A DNA stretch of 64,000 nt from Kuschelorhynchus macadamiae (Eukaryota; Arthropoda; Insecta; Coleoptera; Curculionidae), in NCBI GenBank assembly GCA_030620095.1, contig JAUTXW010002146.1:310001-374000 (forward strand). Reading direction: 5' to 3'. How positions within the stretch are numbered: position 1 is the stretch's first letter; every line of letters begins with the position of its first letter. Made by a program: the position numbers and the translations under genes. Positions 33,399 to 44,649 of this stretch are shown here, one piece after another. The notes below the pieces were generated by a model. It searched no databases. It was not told where the DNA came from and saw nothing but the letters and a program-made list of their open reading frames with translations.

Positions 33399-35777
33399 CA
33401 GGGTTATTCACGCAACCCGTTCATTAAAAGTTTTTGATGATGCCATTTAGATAAAAATTTCAAATTTTGGGATTAAGGTAAGGTCAAGGGGTACTTCTTT
33501 TTTGAAATATTTTCAACTTCCTGTTCCGGTTTAACCGGAAGTTGGTATCAACTTCCTTATTTTAAATGGAACAACCTGTATTTTATGATATTTTTGGATT
33601 CTACGGAGAATTTTAATGCTATTTTATGTAGCATATCCTATACCTAGGTTCAAGCGTTCTTAAGATACTTGACCTTGAACCAAAAAATGAGCCTTCGGGG
33701 TACCAAATTTTAAAATCTCATATTTTTGTTTTGAAGATATAATCTTCATATTTTGCAGACGATCGGTAAATAATCTTAGGTTTCTATTTTTTTATTGAAT
33801 TTGTCTATTTTTATACAGGGTGTCCCAAAAAATGTAATAAATTGTTTACATTATTTTTAACCATATCTACTAAGTTCGAGACTGTTCTAAACTTGTTTTA
33901 GTGAACTCAAAAATTATAGCAATCTAACAATCAACAATAAATAAATAAAATAATAAAATTGAATTATAACAAATGTTCTTTATGCTGTCCGTTCATTTGA
34001 AGACACATTTCAATTCTTCTTTGTACAGTTGCTGTGGCCCGTTGAATTTGTCCGTTTTCTAATTTGCCAAAAGCGGTTCGTATCCTGTCCAGTAAATCTT
34101 GTTGGTTATTTACTGGGGAAGCATAGACTTTACCTTTGATAAATCCCCATAAATAAATGTCTAGGGGTGTTAAATCAGGCGATCGCGGGGGCCATCTCCA
34201 AGGGCCATTGGGACCAATCCAGCGATCTTCAAAAATTCGAGATTATTGGAGATAAACTGCAGCGGAATTATGTGCTGGTGCCCCATTTAATTGATACCAA
34301 TAATTTTGCAGCTCACCAATAGGAATTTCTTCTATAAATTCAGAAACCGTCCCTCGTAGAATTTCCAAATACTTATCACTGTTTAAACTGTCTTCATAAA
34401 TACAGTACCGCACCTGATCATTTAATACTATACCGAAAACATTGAAGCTAAACCTCTCTTGAGAATGCGTTTCGCGTAAAGCGTGCGGATTTTCTGCTGC
34501 CCAGAAATGTTCGTTTATTCTATTTGTTATTCCTTCTCTAGAAAATTTCGCTTCATCGGTCCAAAATATTTTTGAAAGGAATTGAGGGTCCTCTTGAATT
34601 TTTAAAAACATGAATTCGCAAAATTCTACTCGTCAGACGTCATCACCAGGTCTCAAGGCTTGCACGTTTTGGAAGGAATAAGGGTGCATATGATGTTCGC
34701 TCAAGATTCTTTGGACAGATGAAGAAGAAATTCCCAAATCGTTTTCTGCAGACGGTATTGAACTTTGCGGGTTTGCGTGGAAATAAGCTAATGTGTTTAT
34801 TATGTTATCCTCGGCATTTGTCACTGGTTTCGGAACATTTTTTGTAACTTTATCCTTGCCAAAACGCAAAAAGTTCGTTTCAAACCTCTTGAATTTTGAC
34901 TTGTTCATTGGCGGCAAATCAGGGTGGCGTTCATTAAATACACGACACGTTCTCTCCAAAATTTTATAACATTCTCCATGAATATAAAATAGATTGAGAA
35001 TATCAGCGTTTGAGTATTCTTCCATTTCGATTTAGAAGATTTAGTTTATCACTGACAGCTTTCGATAAATAACGCATACTAATCATCTGTCATATTGGAT
35101 ATTGGATCTCAATTGTTTTTCCATGGCTCACCATTGGAACATGTAAACATTTAAGCAAATACATACGATATTTTTATAAAACCCAATTATTTCGAAAATG
35201 TATACGAATAGGTATAGGGAACCTTAATACAGTTCGATAGAAAATGAAATTCTACATTTGATAGTGCATAAAGTTATAGGGTATCCCATTTAAAAAAATG
35301 GACTTTAGCGGCTTTGAAAATGTGAATGTTTGCCGCTGAATTTAGGACACCCTGTATAAAAATAGACAAATTCAATAAGAAAAATAGAAACCTAAGATTA
35401 TTTACCGATCGTCTGCAAACTATGAAGATTATATCTTCAAAACTTACAAAAATATGAGATTTTAAAATTTGGTACCCCGAAGGCTCATTTTCGGTTCAAG
35501 GTCAAATATCTTAAGAACGCTTGAACCTAGGTATAGGACATGCTACATGAAATAGCATTAAAATTCTCCGTAGAATCCAAAAATATCATAAAATACAGGA
35601 TATTCCATTAAAAATAAGCAAGTTGATACCAACTTCCGTTTAAACCGGAAGTGACAGGAAGTTGAAAATATGTCAAAAAAGAAGTACCCTTGACCTTACC
35701 TTAATAACAAAATTTGAAGTTTTTATCTAAATGGCATCATCAAAAACTTTTAATGAACAATTGCGTGAATAACCCTG
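33399..35777 (-). mobile_element. Long-TIR Tc1/DUF4817-like element, copy 2
   Basis: Both ends are present: TA-CAGGGTTATTCACGC at 33397 and its inverse GAATAACCCTG-TA at 35768-35779. TIRs are about 430 bp (33399-33825 and about 35345-35777). The left arm joins the transposase 3' UTR at ACAGGGTGTCCCAAAAAATG. The bases outside the TA are also mirror images (CATAGACATA and TATGTCTATG), so the real inverted repeat may extend beyond the TA. Confidence 0.9.
33964..35025 (-). pseudogene. DUF4817-like DDE transposase, copy 2 (nonsense mutations)
   Basis: From the ATG at 35025 the frame holds the HTH (MEEYSNADILNLFYIHGECY) and the second HTH, then meets TGA at 34635-34633 where copy 1 has CGA. It continues in the same frame with FWTDEAKF and YWYQLNGAPAHNSAAVYLQ; the Asp of the QLDGAPAH motif is Asn here, so the second catalytic Asp is lost. 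A further stop is at 34243 (TTA to TAA). SRIFEDRWIGPNGPWRW and SPDLTPLDIYLWGFIKG follow, ending near 33964. No frameshift is needed for the first lesion, unlike copy 1. Confidence 0.85.
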
Positions 35778-35784
35778 TATATGT

Positions 35785-36190
35785 CTATGCCTATTGCCTA
35801 GAAAAAAAATTTTACTTATAATTAAAATGCAATTTTAACGTGGTTCTAATACTGTAATAATAACCTCTGTAATATTTCATTAGCTAGATATAATTATTAT
35901 TAACAAATAATTATTTAAATAACCTGTTTCTTTATTTCTATATAACGCCATTGCTTAAAAACGGACAACACCGCCGCATACTTTTGAATCGCACTGTGTA
36001 CGGATTTTCAAAACTGTAGTGAAACAGTAAATCGAACAAAGCAGTGTTTCCTTGAGTAAAGGTAATGTTTTTTGAGCGATTTTTGTGAGTTTTTTGTGAT
36101 TTATGATAATTTTTGTCTGAGTTCTTGGGTATTATTGTGCGAAGTGCGCAAAAATTTGGACTATTTAACTCCTATAGTCTGTTTTCTCGG
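35785..36190. other. No gene recognised
   Basis: AT-rich spacer. A less AT-rich stretch at 35940-36060 ends GAGTAAAG|GTAATG, which could be read as a donor site, but no open exon is supported. Confidence 0.35.
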
Positions 36191-36856
36191 GTAAACAACA
36201 AACAAAACAAAGTATGCTTTATTGCCACAGGAAAATTGTTACAATTTTATGGAGAAAGAGAAATTTACCTTAAAAGAAAAAACAAAACAATGAAAAAACG
36301 AAATATTAATCGAAAAAAAATCAAATTTTCGTCGATAGATCAAACCAAATACATACATTGTAAATATAATATTCGTTAGGATACAACATTGGCCGTAAAG
36401 CCGTTAATAAATCCAGGTGACCTTAACAATAATGAAATAAACGCTACAAATACGAGGTGAATAATTTTGATGACATTGAAATTAAAATTACGCGACCTAA
36501 ACTCTACTTTGATGTCGTTATACAAGCAAAATAAGTGAAGTTAAACAAAAAGTGTACTAAACTAATATAGTAATTAAAGTGTATTAAAAAAAAAGAAAAT
36601 GTATAACTAATCTAATACATGTTACATAATTAGTTTTAACGGACTATGACAGTTCATTCCCCTATAAAATGATTTTCAAATTCAATGCTAGCAGCTGGAA
36701 TATGACACCCAAAAAGATTTAAATAAACAAACAAATAAAAAACATTTTAATGAGACATATTCATTATAAAAACCATCAACGCAGTAAAAAGGTCTTTTAG
36801 TGAGGTACGCTATGGTTTTTTTTTCGAAAGGGTGCAAACACAGGGATAGCTTTTAA

Positions 36857-37182
36857 ATGAAAGAAAGAAAGAAAATACATATTTCACCACATTACAAGAT
36901 GTTTGGAGACAGTCATAGTTTAAAAAAAAATCCTAAGATATAAATATATAAAGTACATCACAATAAAAATTTCAATACATAATACATATAATATTCACTT
37001 ACAAACATACAAAATAAAACAAACTAAAAGTATTTCGCAAGGTAGACAAGTAAGGCCAAAATATAATTTTAGTAAAAATTATATTTTATTTTTATTTTAT
37101 AGTTTGAGCGACCAAGACTTCTGACTTCTAGAGGCAGATGGTTAAACAACTTAAGGTCAAGTGAATTTCTTTCTTTCTTTCT
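36857..37182 (-). mobile_element. LINE-E fragment inserted in LINE-A2
   Basis: The minus strand reads NSLDLKLFNHLPLEVRSLGR followed by a stop and an AT-rich 3' UTR with a (TTTC)n tail. It is flanked by GAAAGAAAGAAA on both element ends, in opposite orientation. The related C-terminal fragment at 44020-44185 reads KRFNHLPLNIKV. Confidence 0.65.
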
Positions 37183-38792
37183 AGAGAATTGCTCTCTTTT
37201 GAAGCCTGAAAATACTAGGAAATTGCTCGGTGGTACAGCAGCCCCAAAAGCAGAGATGGGATTCCAATAGAGAAAAATAAGTAAGTCTGGCAGAAGACAC
37301 GTCCAGTTTTTTTAAAAGTGATCGAATGGCAAAGCAGGCGGTAAAAAGTTTTAGTTAAGGTGGCAATATGCTTAGACCATTTTAGGTTGTTATTTATATT
37401 CAAACCCAGGAGTTTAACCGACTCAACGTATTTAATATTGCTGTTAAGTAGCTGAAGTGGTTGTAAAGACCCCCTTATAAGACCATAGTTTTATCCACAT
37501 TGAAGCAAAGTAGATTGGAATCGGACCAAGCCTTAATCATAACAAGGTCATTGGAAATATTAGAATGTAAAGACGTATCAAAATCACTTCATATTATGCT
37601 TGTGTCGTCAGCAAAGTGAAAAATTTGTCCATTAATTTTTAGGTTGGTGATATCGTTAATGTATAACAAAAAAAAAGAAAAGAGGTCCTAAGACCGAACT
37701 TTGAGGACCCCACTTATAATCAATTTACTATCAGAATCAGAACCATTTGTCCTTACAAATTGTTGCCTATTCCCGAGGTATGATTTAAACCAATTTAAAT
37801 ACCACGGATTCCATAAAAATTTAGCTTGCTTATAAAAATTTCGTGACTAACACTGTCAAAGGCTTTTGCATAGTCACAAAAAATTTGAGGCAGTGGTGTG
37901 ATTGTTATTGAGGGATAAGTAGACGTCGCTAAGCAACGAGAACATAGCGTCACTGGTGCACTTGTTGGGTAAAAATCCAAACTGATCCGGAGATATTATC
38001 TGATGTTTAAGGAGAAATGGCATAAGACCATTCTTCAGTAACCTTTCAATAATTGTTCATAGAACTGATAGAGGAATTGGGCGATAATTGTAAAAGCTAC
38101 TTTTTTCGCCCCCTTTATGAAGACTAATAATAATAGGTGTTTTAAGGCATTCAGGGAATATACCTTTTATAAGGGATTTATTTATTAGTGTTGTAAGGGC
38201 CTCTATGACTGGGAGCAGCAGGTTCAGGAATATTTTAATTGATAGGCTATCAGTGTTAGACGAGGATTTGTTTGTTATGTTATTCATTTGTTTCGTTGAT
38301 TTGTTTCTGAGGTCATTGATATTGGACCAGGTTTTCTTTGAAACGTTGTTAGGCTTTATTAAACGTTTTTGATAGTATTTTTTTTACTGACTTGATTAGT
38401 TTAATATACATCCTCATATAATTAGAGATATAGTCGAGAACAGGAATGGAATCGGTGGATTTTTTTATATATAAGAGAGAACGTATATTTTTAGTAGAAA
38501 TGCGTAGTCCTTTCGTAGTCCACGGTTTATGACACTTAGGTTTGATAGTCTTAAGCGGGAAGGCTTTATTAAAAGCACTTAAAATTTTATTTAGGGAAGC
38601 TCTAAAATTTGAGTTAAAATTTTTAAATTCACAATTCCAGTGGGTGTTTAAGCAAGAATGTTTTTGTTTTTCTATATTAGTTGGCGTACACGGTACGAGA
38701 TTCTGTCTAATATTTATAGTGTCATTAATATGCAATAAAAAGTGGTTCCAAGACTCTACATTGTGGAATTTCATTCCCAACCACCTGCTCAT
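37183..38792 (-). pseudogene. LINE-A2 ORF2 remnant
   Basis: Frames hold the linker KPWTTKGLRISTKNIRSLLY (38349-38792), RT fingers FPECLKTPIIISLHKGGEKS (38057-38287), FCDYAKAFDSVSHEIFISKL (37795-37980) and NINNNLKWSKHIATLTK (37215-37403). The GVPQGS motif and the FADD box are decayed by frameshifts near 37610-37760. It has more lesions than LINE-A1. Confidence 0.8.
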
Positions 38793-38925
38793 TTGATATT
38801 GGCCCGTTCACCTGAACACGCCGCAAACGACCACGTAAAAAATCAAATTTCATTCACCTGAAATCAATTATAAAGAAACGAACTAGTTTTATTTCTTCTA
38901 GAAGCTTCTCTTAATAGCGGAAAAT

Positions 38926-39360
38926 AAGAATTTTTCTCTGGACATGCATAATTTTCATACTTTAGTATACCAGAAATAAGTTACATGAAAACTTTGCTTT
39001 ACTTGACACTCCAAACATTTTTCTGAACATAAAAATGCCAAAATATTTCTGCGAAAATTTGAAAAACAGAATATTTGAAATCAGTTATATAAAAAGATTG
39101 CTTTGATTTGTATTTTGAACATTTTTCTTAACCTAAAAATACATGTTTTGTTATTTCCATTTGCCAAGGAAATGTCTATGCCTAAAATGGCGATTTTGCT
39201 TTGTTTGCCTTTGCAAACACTTTTCTGAACATAAAAATGCAAAAATGTTTTGCGGGTATTTCTCATTAGTTTGATTTTCCTAGGAAATCAGATACATATA
39301 GATATTTTAGTTTAATTCTCAATCATTTTTCTGAATATAAAAATGAAAATATATCTATAT
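38926..39360 (-). repeat. Tandem repeat array, left arm of a mirror-image pair
   Basis: Degenerate units of roughly 110-130 bp share TTACATGAAAACTTTGCTTT, CCAAACATTTTTCTGAACAT and AAAAATGCAAAAAT-like blocks. The same units occur in reverse orientation at 42830-43210 on the far side of the Tc1-like element. Confidence 0.75.
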
Positions 39361-39512
39361 TATTTAGTCATTTAACACAACCTAAAGAGTTTAAAATCTT
39401 ATATCTACCTCTAATAAAAAGTAAATTCTTTTTTGATATAATAATTGAACTAAAACTTAAATCAAAAACGCAAATAAAAAATTATCCAATTATAATTTCT
39501 AAAATCCCCATA

Positions 39513-42500
39513 TACAGGGTGTTTCCTAAACATTGGTAAAAAATTCGTAGGGTGATTCCTGAGGTATTTTTATGAAAAAAAAGTTATTATAAACATTTGT
39601 CAAAAATGCTTCCCAAGGGAGCTACGGCCCTTCAAATGGGGCACCCTGAAGACGGTTTTTCCTCCATATTTCCGAAACCGTTCATAAAAAAATCATGAAA
39701 GTTGGTACATCGTACAAACTTTGAATGCTGAATCAGAATTTGAGCTCAGAGTATCAAAATTTTAATCAGGGGTGTACCATATCGGAGGGGTTGGGGGTAA
39801 AAACAACCCCATTTTTTTATGACATGCTTACTTTACATTCTGATATCATGATATGATACCTGGAGGTTTTTTACGTAAAAAAGGTACTCTTAGTTCATAT
39901 CAATAGGGATAGTAGTTTTCGAGAAAATCGCAATTTTCTACAGTGATGCATCGGCACCCTAAAGACGGGTTTTCCTCAAAATTATTGAAACCGCTCACCG
40001 TGAAATATTGAAATTTGGGATACTGCATAAACTTTTGACGCCAAATTAGATTCTGAGCTCTAAAACTTTGATAATTTTATCAGAGGCTTATCATATTGAA
40101 TTGGTTAGGGTTAAAAACAACCCAATTTTTTGATACTAATTAATTGCAATTTATTTCGTCGACGCCGTTATTTACCCCTTTAAGAATACATAGGTAAGCA
40201 GTAAGTATTTTGTCGTTTGATATTTTTTTGGAGAGTCCTTAGTGTCGAAAACAGAGGGTGATAGAAATGCTTTTCGAAAAACAAGAATAATACAAACTAT
40301 TTTATTATCGAAATATTCATTAATTTAATTTTCGTATTACTTCACAAAAATTGTTGAAAATGACCACCATCTGCTAGGATACATGAATCTAGTCTTCGCC
40401 TCATTGACTGACGAACTCTTTCAAATATGGCAGGGGTATTCCTTATCGCATTGCAACCTGCAATTATACGATTTCTTAAATCGTCCACATTTTCCACTGG
40501 TGTGACATAAACTAATGACTTTAGATGACCCAATAGAAAATAATCTAAAGGATTTAAATCCGGAGACCGAGCAGGCCATAAGTGAGGTCCACTTTGACCA
40601 ATCCAGCGGTCTCCATATGTTGCTGTTAACTACTCACGAGCTGCTATACTAAAATGCGCTGGCGCACCATCGTGCATAAACTACATTGCATCTCGCGTTG
40701 CCAATGGTACATCCTCAAGGAAGTTTAAGGTAGGGTTTCTTTCAAGAAGTTTCGATAAACGTCGCCGGTGAGTCTTTCTGGTAGGAATACTGGTCCAATC
40801 AGACAGTCACCAATAATTCCCATCCAAACGTTTAAAGAAAACTGATGCTGAAAACGATCTTCACGTATCTCATGCGGATTTTCTTCAGTCCATACATGAT
40901 TGTTATGAAAATTCATGATTGCATTTTTTGAGAAATGCGCTTCCTCGGTAAAAAGAATCAACGACAGCAGCTGAGGGATTTGAACCAATAGCTGCAAAAG
41001 CCGTTGACAAAATTGGATGCGTGGAGGAAAATCAGTAGGGAGAAGTGCCTGAACTCGTTGTATGTGGTATGGATACAACAAATTGTCTTTAAGAATTGTC
41101 CACACAGTTTTATTACTGATATTCAACGCACCTGCAATTTTTTTAGTGGAAGTACCTGGATCTTCCTCTATTATATGCAGAACATTTTCTTCGATTTCCA
41201 CCGTTCTTGCTGTCACGGGTCTTCCCGGTCCTCTATTTTGTTTCAGTGTGCCTGTTTCATGAAGTCGTTGATGTATTCTCTGGAACATTCTGCTGTCAGG
41301 AGCATTACGGTTAGTATATCATTCAATGTACAACCTCCTAGCCTCTAAAGCATTACCATTCGCAAGTCCATATAAGAAATGCATATCAGTCATTTCAGCG
41401 TTCGTATAGCGATTCATGATGAAAAACTTCACTAGCAAAAAGAATGAAGATTCAGATTTAAACTAACTTTGCTTCCGATATCTGCACCAGTCTGCTATGA
41501 TTTGAAAATATTATTCTATCGGAATGTTAACAAAAGATAAAAACGCATTTTATTTTTTAATTTCCGACTGATTTATTATTGACAAATAATGACACTCTGT
41601 CAAAGTCACTTAACTATGAAATAATACCCGGTATTCACGTTAAAGGCAATGGTACATAGACCACGTTAAGCAAATAAAACTAATTTCAGATTTTTTGGCA
41701 CTTAGCCCGTTCTTTACTTCAAGTCTTCAATTACTTTTCTTCGTTGATCTCTAGAATGAATATCTTTTTAACGCACATTTAGTTTTTCATTTAGATGAGA
41801 TCTACCCAACACATACTTACTAACTGTAAATTTCTCAGCAGATAAATACAATTTTCTCGAAAACGATTAGCCCAATGAATATCAAGAGTATCTTTTTCAC
41901 GTAAAAATTCTTCAAGAGTCTAATCATCAAAAAATTGGGTTTATTTTTACCCCTAACCACTTAAGTATGATACGCCTCCGATAATTTTTTTTTTGGGAAT
42001 TCTCAGCTCAGAATCCAATTTGGCGTCAAAAGTTTATGCAGTATCCCAAATTTCAATATTTCACTGTGAGAGGTTTCAATAATTTTGAGGAAAACCCGTC
42101 TTTAGGGTGCCGATGGATCACTGTAGAAAATTGCGATTTTCTCGAAAACTACTATCCCTATTGATATGAACTAAGAGAACCTATTTTACGTAAAAAACCT
42201 CCAGGTATCATATCAGGATATCAGAATGTAAAGTAAGCATGTCATAAAAAATGGGGTTGTTTTTACCCTCAACCCCCCCGGTATGGTACACCCCTGATTA
42301 AAATTTTGATACTCTGGGCTCAAATTCTGATTCAGCATTCAAAGTTTCAAAAACTTTCATGATTTTTGTATGAGCGGTTTCGGAAATATGGAGGAAAAAC
42401 CGTTTTCAGGGTGCCCCATTTGAAGGGGCGTAGCTCCCTTAGGAAGCATTTTTGACAAATGTTTGTAATAACTTTTTTTCATAAAAATACCTTAGGAATC

Positions 42501-42539
42501 ACCCTACCCTTTTTACCAATGTTTAGGAAACACCCTGTA
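39513..42539 (-). mobile_element. DUF4817-type element with ~600-bp TIRs, both ends present
   Basis: The ends are TACAGGGTGTTTCCTAAACA at 39513 and its inverse at 42539, flanked by TA. The arms match for about 600 bp (39513 to about 40120 and about 41920 to 42539), with paired blocks such as AAAACCCGTCTTTAGGGTGC and AATTGCGATTTTCTCGAAAA. The middle carries one transposase relic on the minus strand. At about 3.0 kb it is the most complete element of this superfamily here. Confidence 0.9.
40342..41417 (-). pseudogene. DUF4817 DDE transposase of the 39.5-42.5-kb element
   Basis: The ATG at 41417 gives MNRYTNAEMTDMHFLYGLAN. A TGA interrupts at about 41320 (LYIE*YTNRNAP). The rest of the HTH ends RIHQRLHETGTLKQNRGPGR, and DPGTSTKKIAGALNISNKTV is the second HTH. 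LFTEEAHFSKNAIM occupies the first catalytic site, with Glu where Asp is usual. NVWMGIIGDCLIGPVF is followed by frameshifts near 40725, then FMHDGAPAHFS with the second Asp and RSPDLNPLDY. The C-terminus ends SCILADGGHFQQFL, very like the short ORF at 8538-8972. Confidence 0.85.
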
Positions 42540-42829
42540 TATTAAAACAAGGATATACTGTTAGGTGGATTTTTATCCCGTTAGATATTAGATTAGCCCA
42601 GGTTCGTCGATAAAACCATCTTTAAAGCGATAAACCATCATTTAAGTTATAAAAACACATTAAGAAGGTTTTATCGAGGTAAAAAGAAAATGTGTTCTGA
42701 ATGTACTACATTTCAGTAAAGCTAAGGTTAAAAATAAATAAATAAATAAATAGATAAAATAAAAATTGAGAGTTTCCTTAGAGAATTTTTTTCATTTATG
42801 GCATTATTAAGGAGACTTTATAGAAGCTA

Positions 42830-43210
42830 AAAAAATATTGGGTGGATATATGGCATTTCAGTTAAGTTTACAAAATGCTTTAGAAAATAGAAATGACATA
42901 TTTCCACAACATTTTTGCATTTTTATGTTCAGAAAAAGGAAATGGCGTATTTCCAAAAGATTATTTTTACATTTTTATGTTCAAAAAAAATTTTACGATG
43001 CAAAGCAAACAAAGTTTTCATGTAACTGGTTTCAGATATTCTAAAGTTTGGAAAATGGAAATGATTATTATATCCGCAGGAACATTTTGGATTCTTAGTG
43101 TTTGGAATGAGATGCAAAGCAAAGTTTTCATGTAACCGATTTCAGGTATTCTAAAATGTAGAAAATGGAAATGATGTATTTTGGCAGGAAAATGTTTATT
43201 TCCAGTTGTT
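42830..43210 (+). repeat. Tandem repeat array, right arm of the mirror-image pair
   Basis: Units carrying TTTCATGTAACTGGTTTCAG, ATTCTAAAGTTTGGAAAATG and TTTTTATGTTCAGAAAA are the reverse complement of the units at 38926-39360. Each side also has a TTTTAGAAGGC or TTCTAGAAGCTTC edge block. Confidence 0.75.
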
Positions 43211-43400
43211 AAGGAGGGCTTTTAGAAGGCAATAAAAATTTTTTATAACCTATTCCAAGTGAACGAAGGTTACCCCCACGTAAATAACTGTCAAACCATT
43301 TTAAGACATTTTCTCCTATTACAAGTTTGTACAAAAGCCTCTTACAATCCAAAGTCTCAAAAGTTACTCTCTTAAAGTCACTGTCGAACCAATTTTTCAG
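43209..43400 (-). pseudogene. Short LINE RT fragment
   Basis: The minus strand reads VTFETLDCKRLLYKLVIGEN and LKWFDSYLRGGN, the stretch after the first catalytic Asp in LINE reverse transcriptases. Nothing else of the element is preserved. Confidence 0.5.
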
Positions 43401-43439
43401 TCGTCCAAAACACACTGGATAGGTGCCTCTCAGCTATGG

Positions 43440-44020
43440 TTTCTTCTAAATCTAGAGATGGTTTTTTAGTAATCGATTTGTTATGATTAAGGACAGAATA
43501 ACTACTATTTTTTCACTTTTTTGCATTTTAAACATTTGACTATTTATGCATATTTTTATTTTTATGGTGCGGGAGAGCATCTCTAGCTAGCTTAAAAAGA
43601 GTGAACGTTGTTTTCAAATATCACCAGAAAAAAAGCAAACTTCAAACTCAAACTAAAAAAAGCTGGAAGAAAAATTATTATTATACAAATTTTAACATAT
43701 ATGATGCAATAAAAATATTTACATATATTTACCTAATTGACAAAAATAAAATAAAACTTCAACTTGTCAGCACAGTGAAAATAGATTAAATAATATAGAA
43801 GAACAAGTCATTCGTTTTCATCTAGTCAAAAAAATAAAAGGTATAACTAAAATAAAACGTGTTCAATAAAATTAAAATACTACAAACTTAAAAGCAAATA
43901 ACGAGTACATATAAGTATTTTGGCAAACAAGAACATACGTATACCACTAAAGACCTACTTCAAGTGAATAGGCAGAGAACACACACAAATACAAGAGATG
44001 CAACTGAAAATACTAAAATC
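43440..44020. other. No gene; AT-rich, possible LINE-E 3' UTR
   Basis: The sequence is rich in A and AT runs. It lies downstream, on the minus strand, of the LINE-E C-terminal fragment and may be its 3' UTR. Confidence 0.35.
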
Positions 44021-44185
44021 TGACATTGAAAAATTCAGATACCTCATAGTATGCTTTCTCAATTACCAGTTTTTTAACTTCCCTTCTGAATATTCTTTCT
44101 CTGACTCAGTGACCTTTATATTCAATGGAAGATGATTAAACCGTTTTCTGCTGCTAAAGATAATGGAATTTCTTTCTTGAAATAT
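44020..44185 (-). pseudogene. LINE-E RT C-terminal fragment
   Basis: The minus strand reads RNSIIFSSRKRFNHLPLNIK, then FRREVKKLVIEKAYYEVSEF after a frameshift. This is the conserved end of LINE RTs (compare NAFYSIDEFLNF in LINE-C). Confidence 0.6.
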
Positions 44186-44189
44186 AGTA

Positions 44190-44640
44190 TGTATGTTGCC
44201 CACATGCTTTTGGTATCGTTAGACAATCATCAACCATTTATTCAAAATATTTTCTGTTCTCCTCTCTAATAACTTTAACTACAACTTTTCTTTTCTGTTC
44301 ATAGTCAACATTATTCTCAACAGTATTTTCTATCCTGTATTGTTTTTGGCACTAATATCTCATTCTTACAGCCTTTGACACTCTTTCATTTCAACATGGG
44401 TTAAAAGGTGATATTATTTTTACTTTTGTTTACGTACCAAATGCCATTCACTGTTATGATCAGCCTTATGTTGTTTTAATGTTAACTATTTGTTTGTTTG
44501 TGATATGTTTTAATAAAAATATTTTTCCAAAATATTTTTGCAAATTGTTTTTCTTCGGCACATTGAATACAGATGTTATGTGACCAAAACATAGCATCAC
44601 ATGGTGGAAAGTGATTTTAAATTATTCAAATATCAAATAC
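44190..44640. other. No gene recognised
   Basis: AT-rich with no motif or terminal repeat. Confidence 0.4.
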
Positions 44641-44649
44641 AGGTCAATA

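Larger units (their letters stand above)
36192..38795 (-). mobile_element. LINE-A2, non-LTR retrotransposon with internal LINE insertion
   Basis: The 3' end at 36192 (CAATAAAGCATACTTTG then a GTTTGTTGTTT tail) matches that of LINE-A1. The body extends to about 38795, a little further 5' than LINE-A1. A foreign segment (36857-37182) replaces about 270 bp of thumb sequence. Confidence 0.85.
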
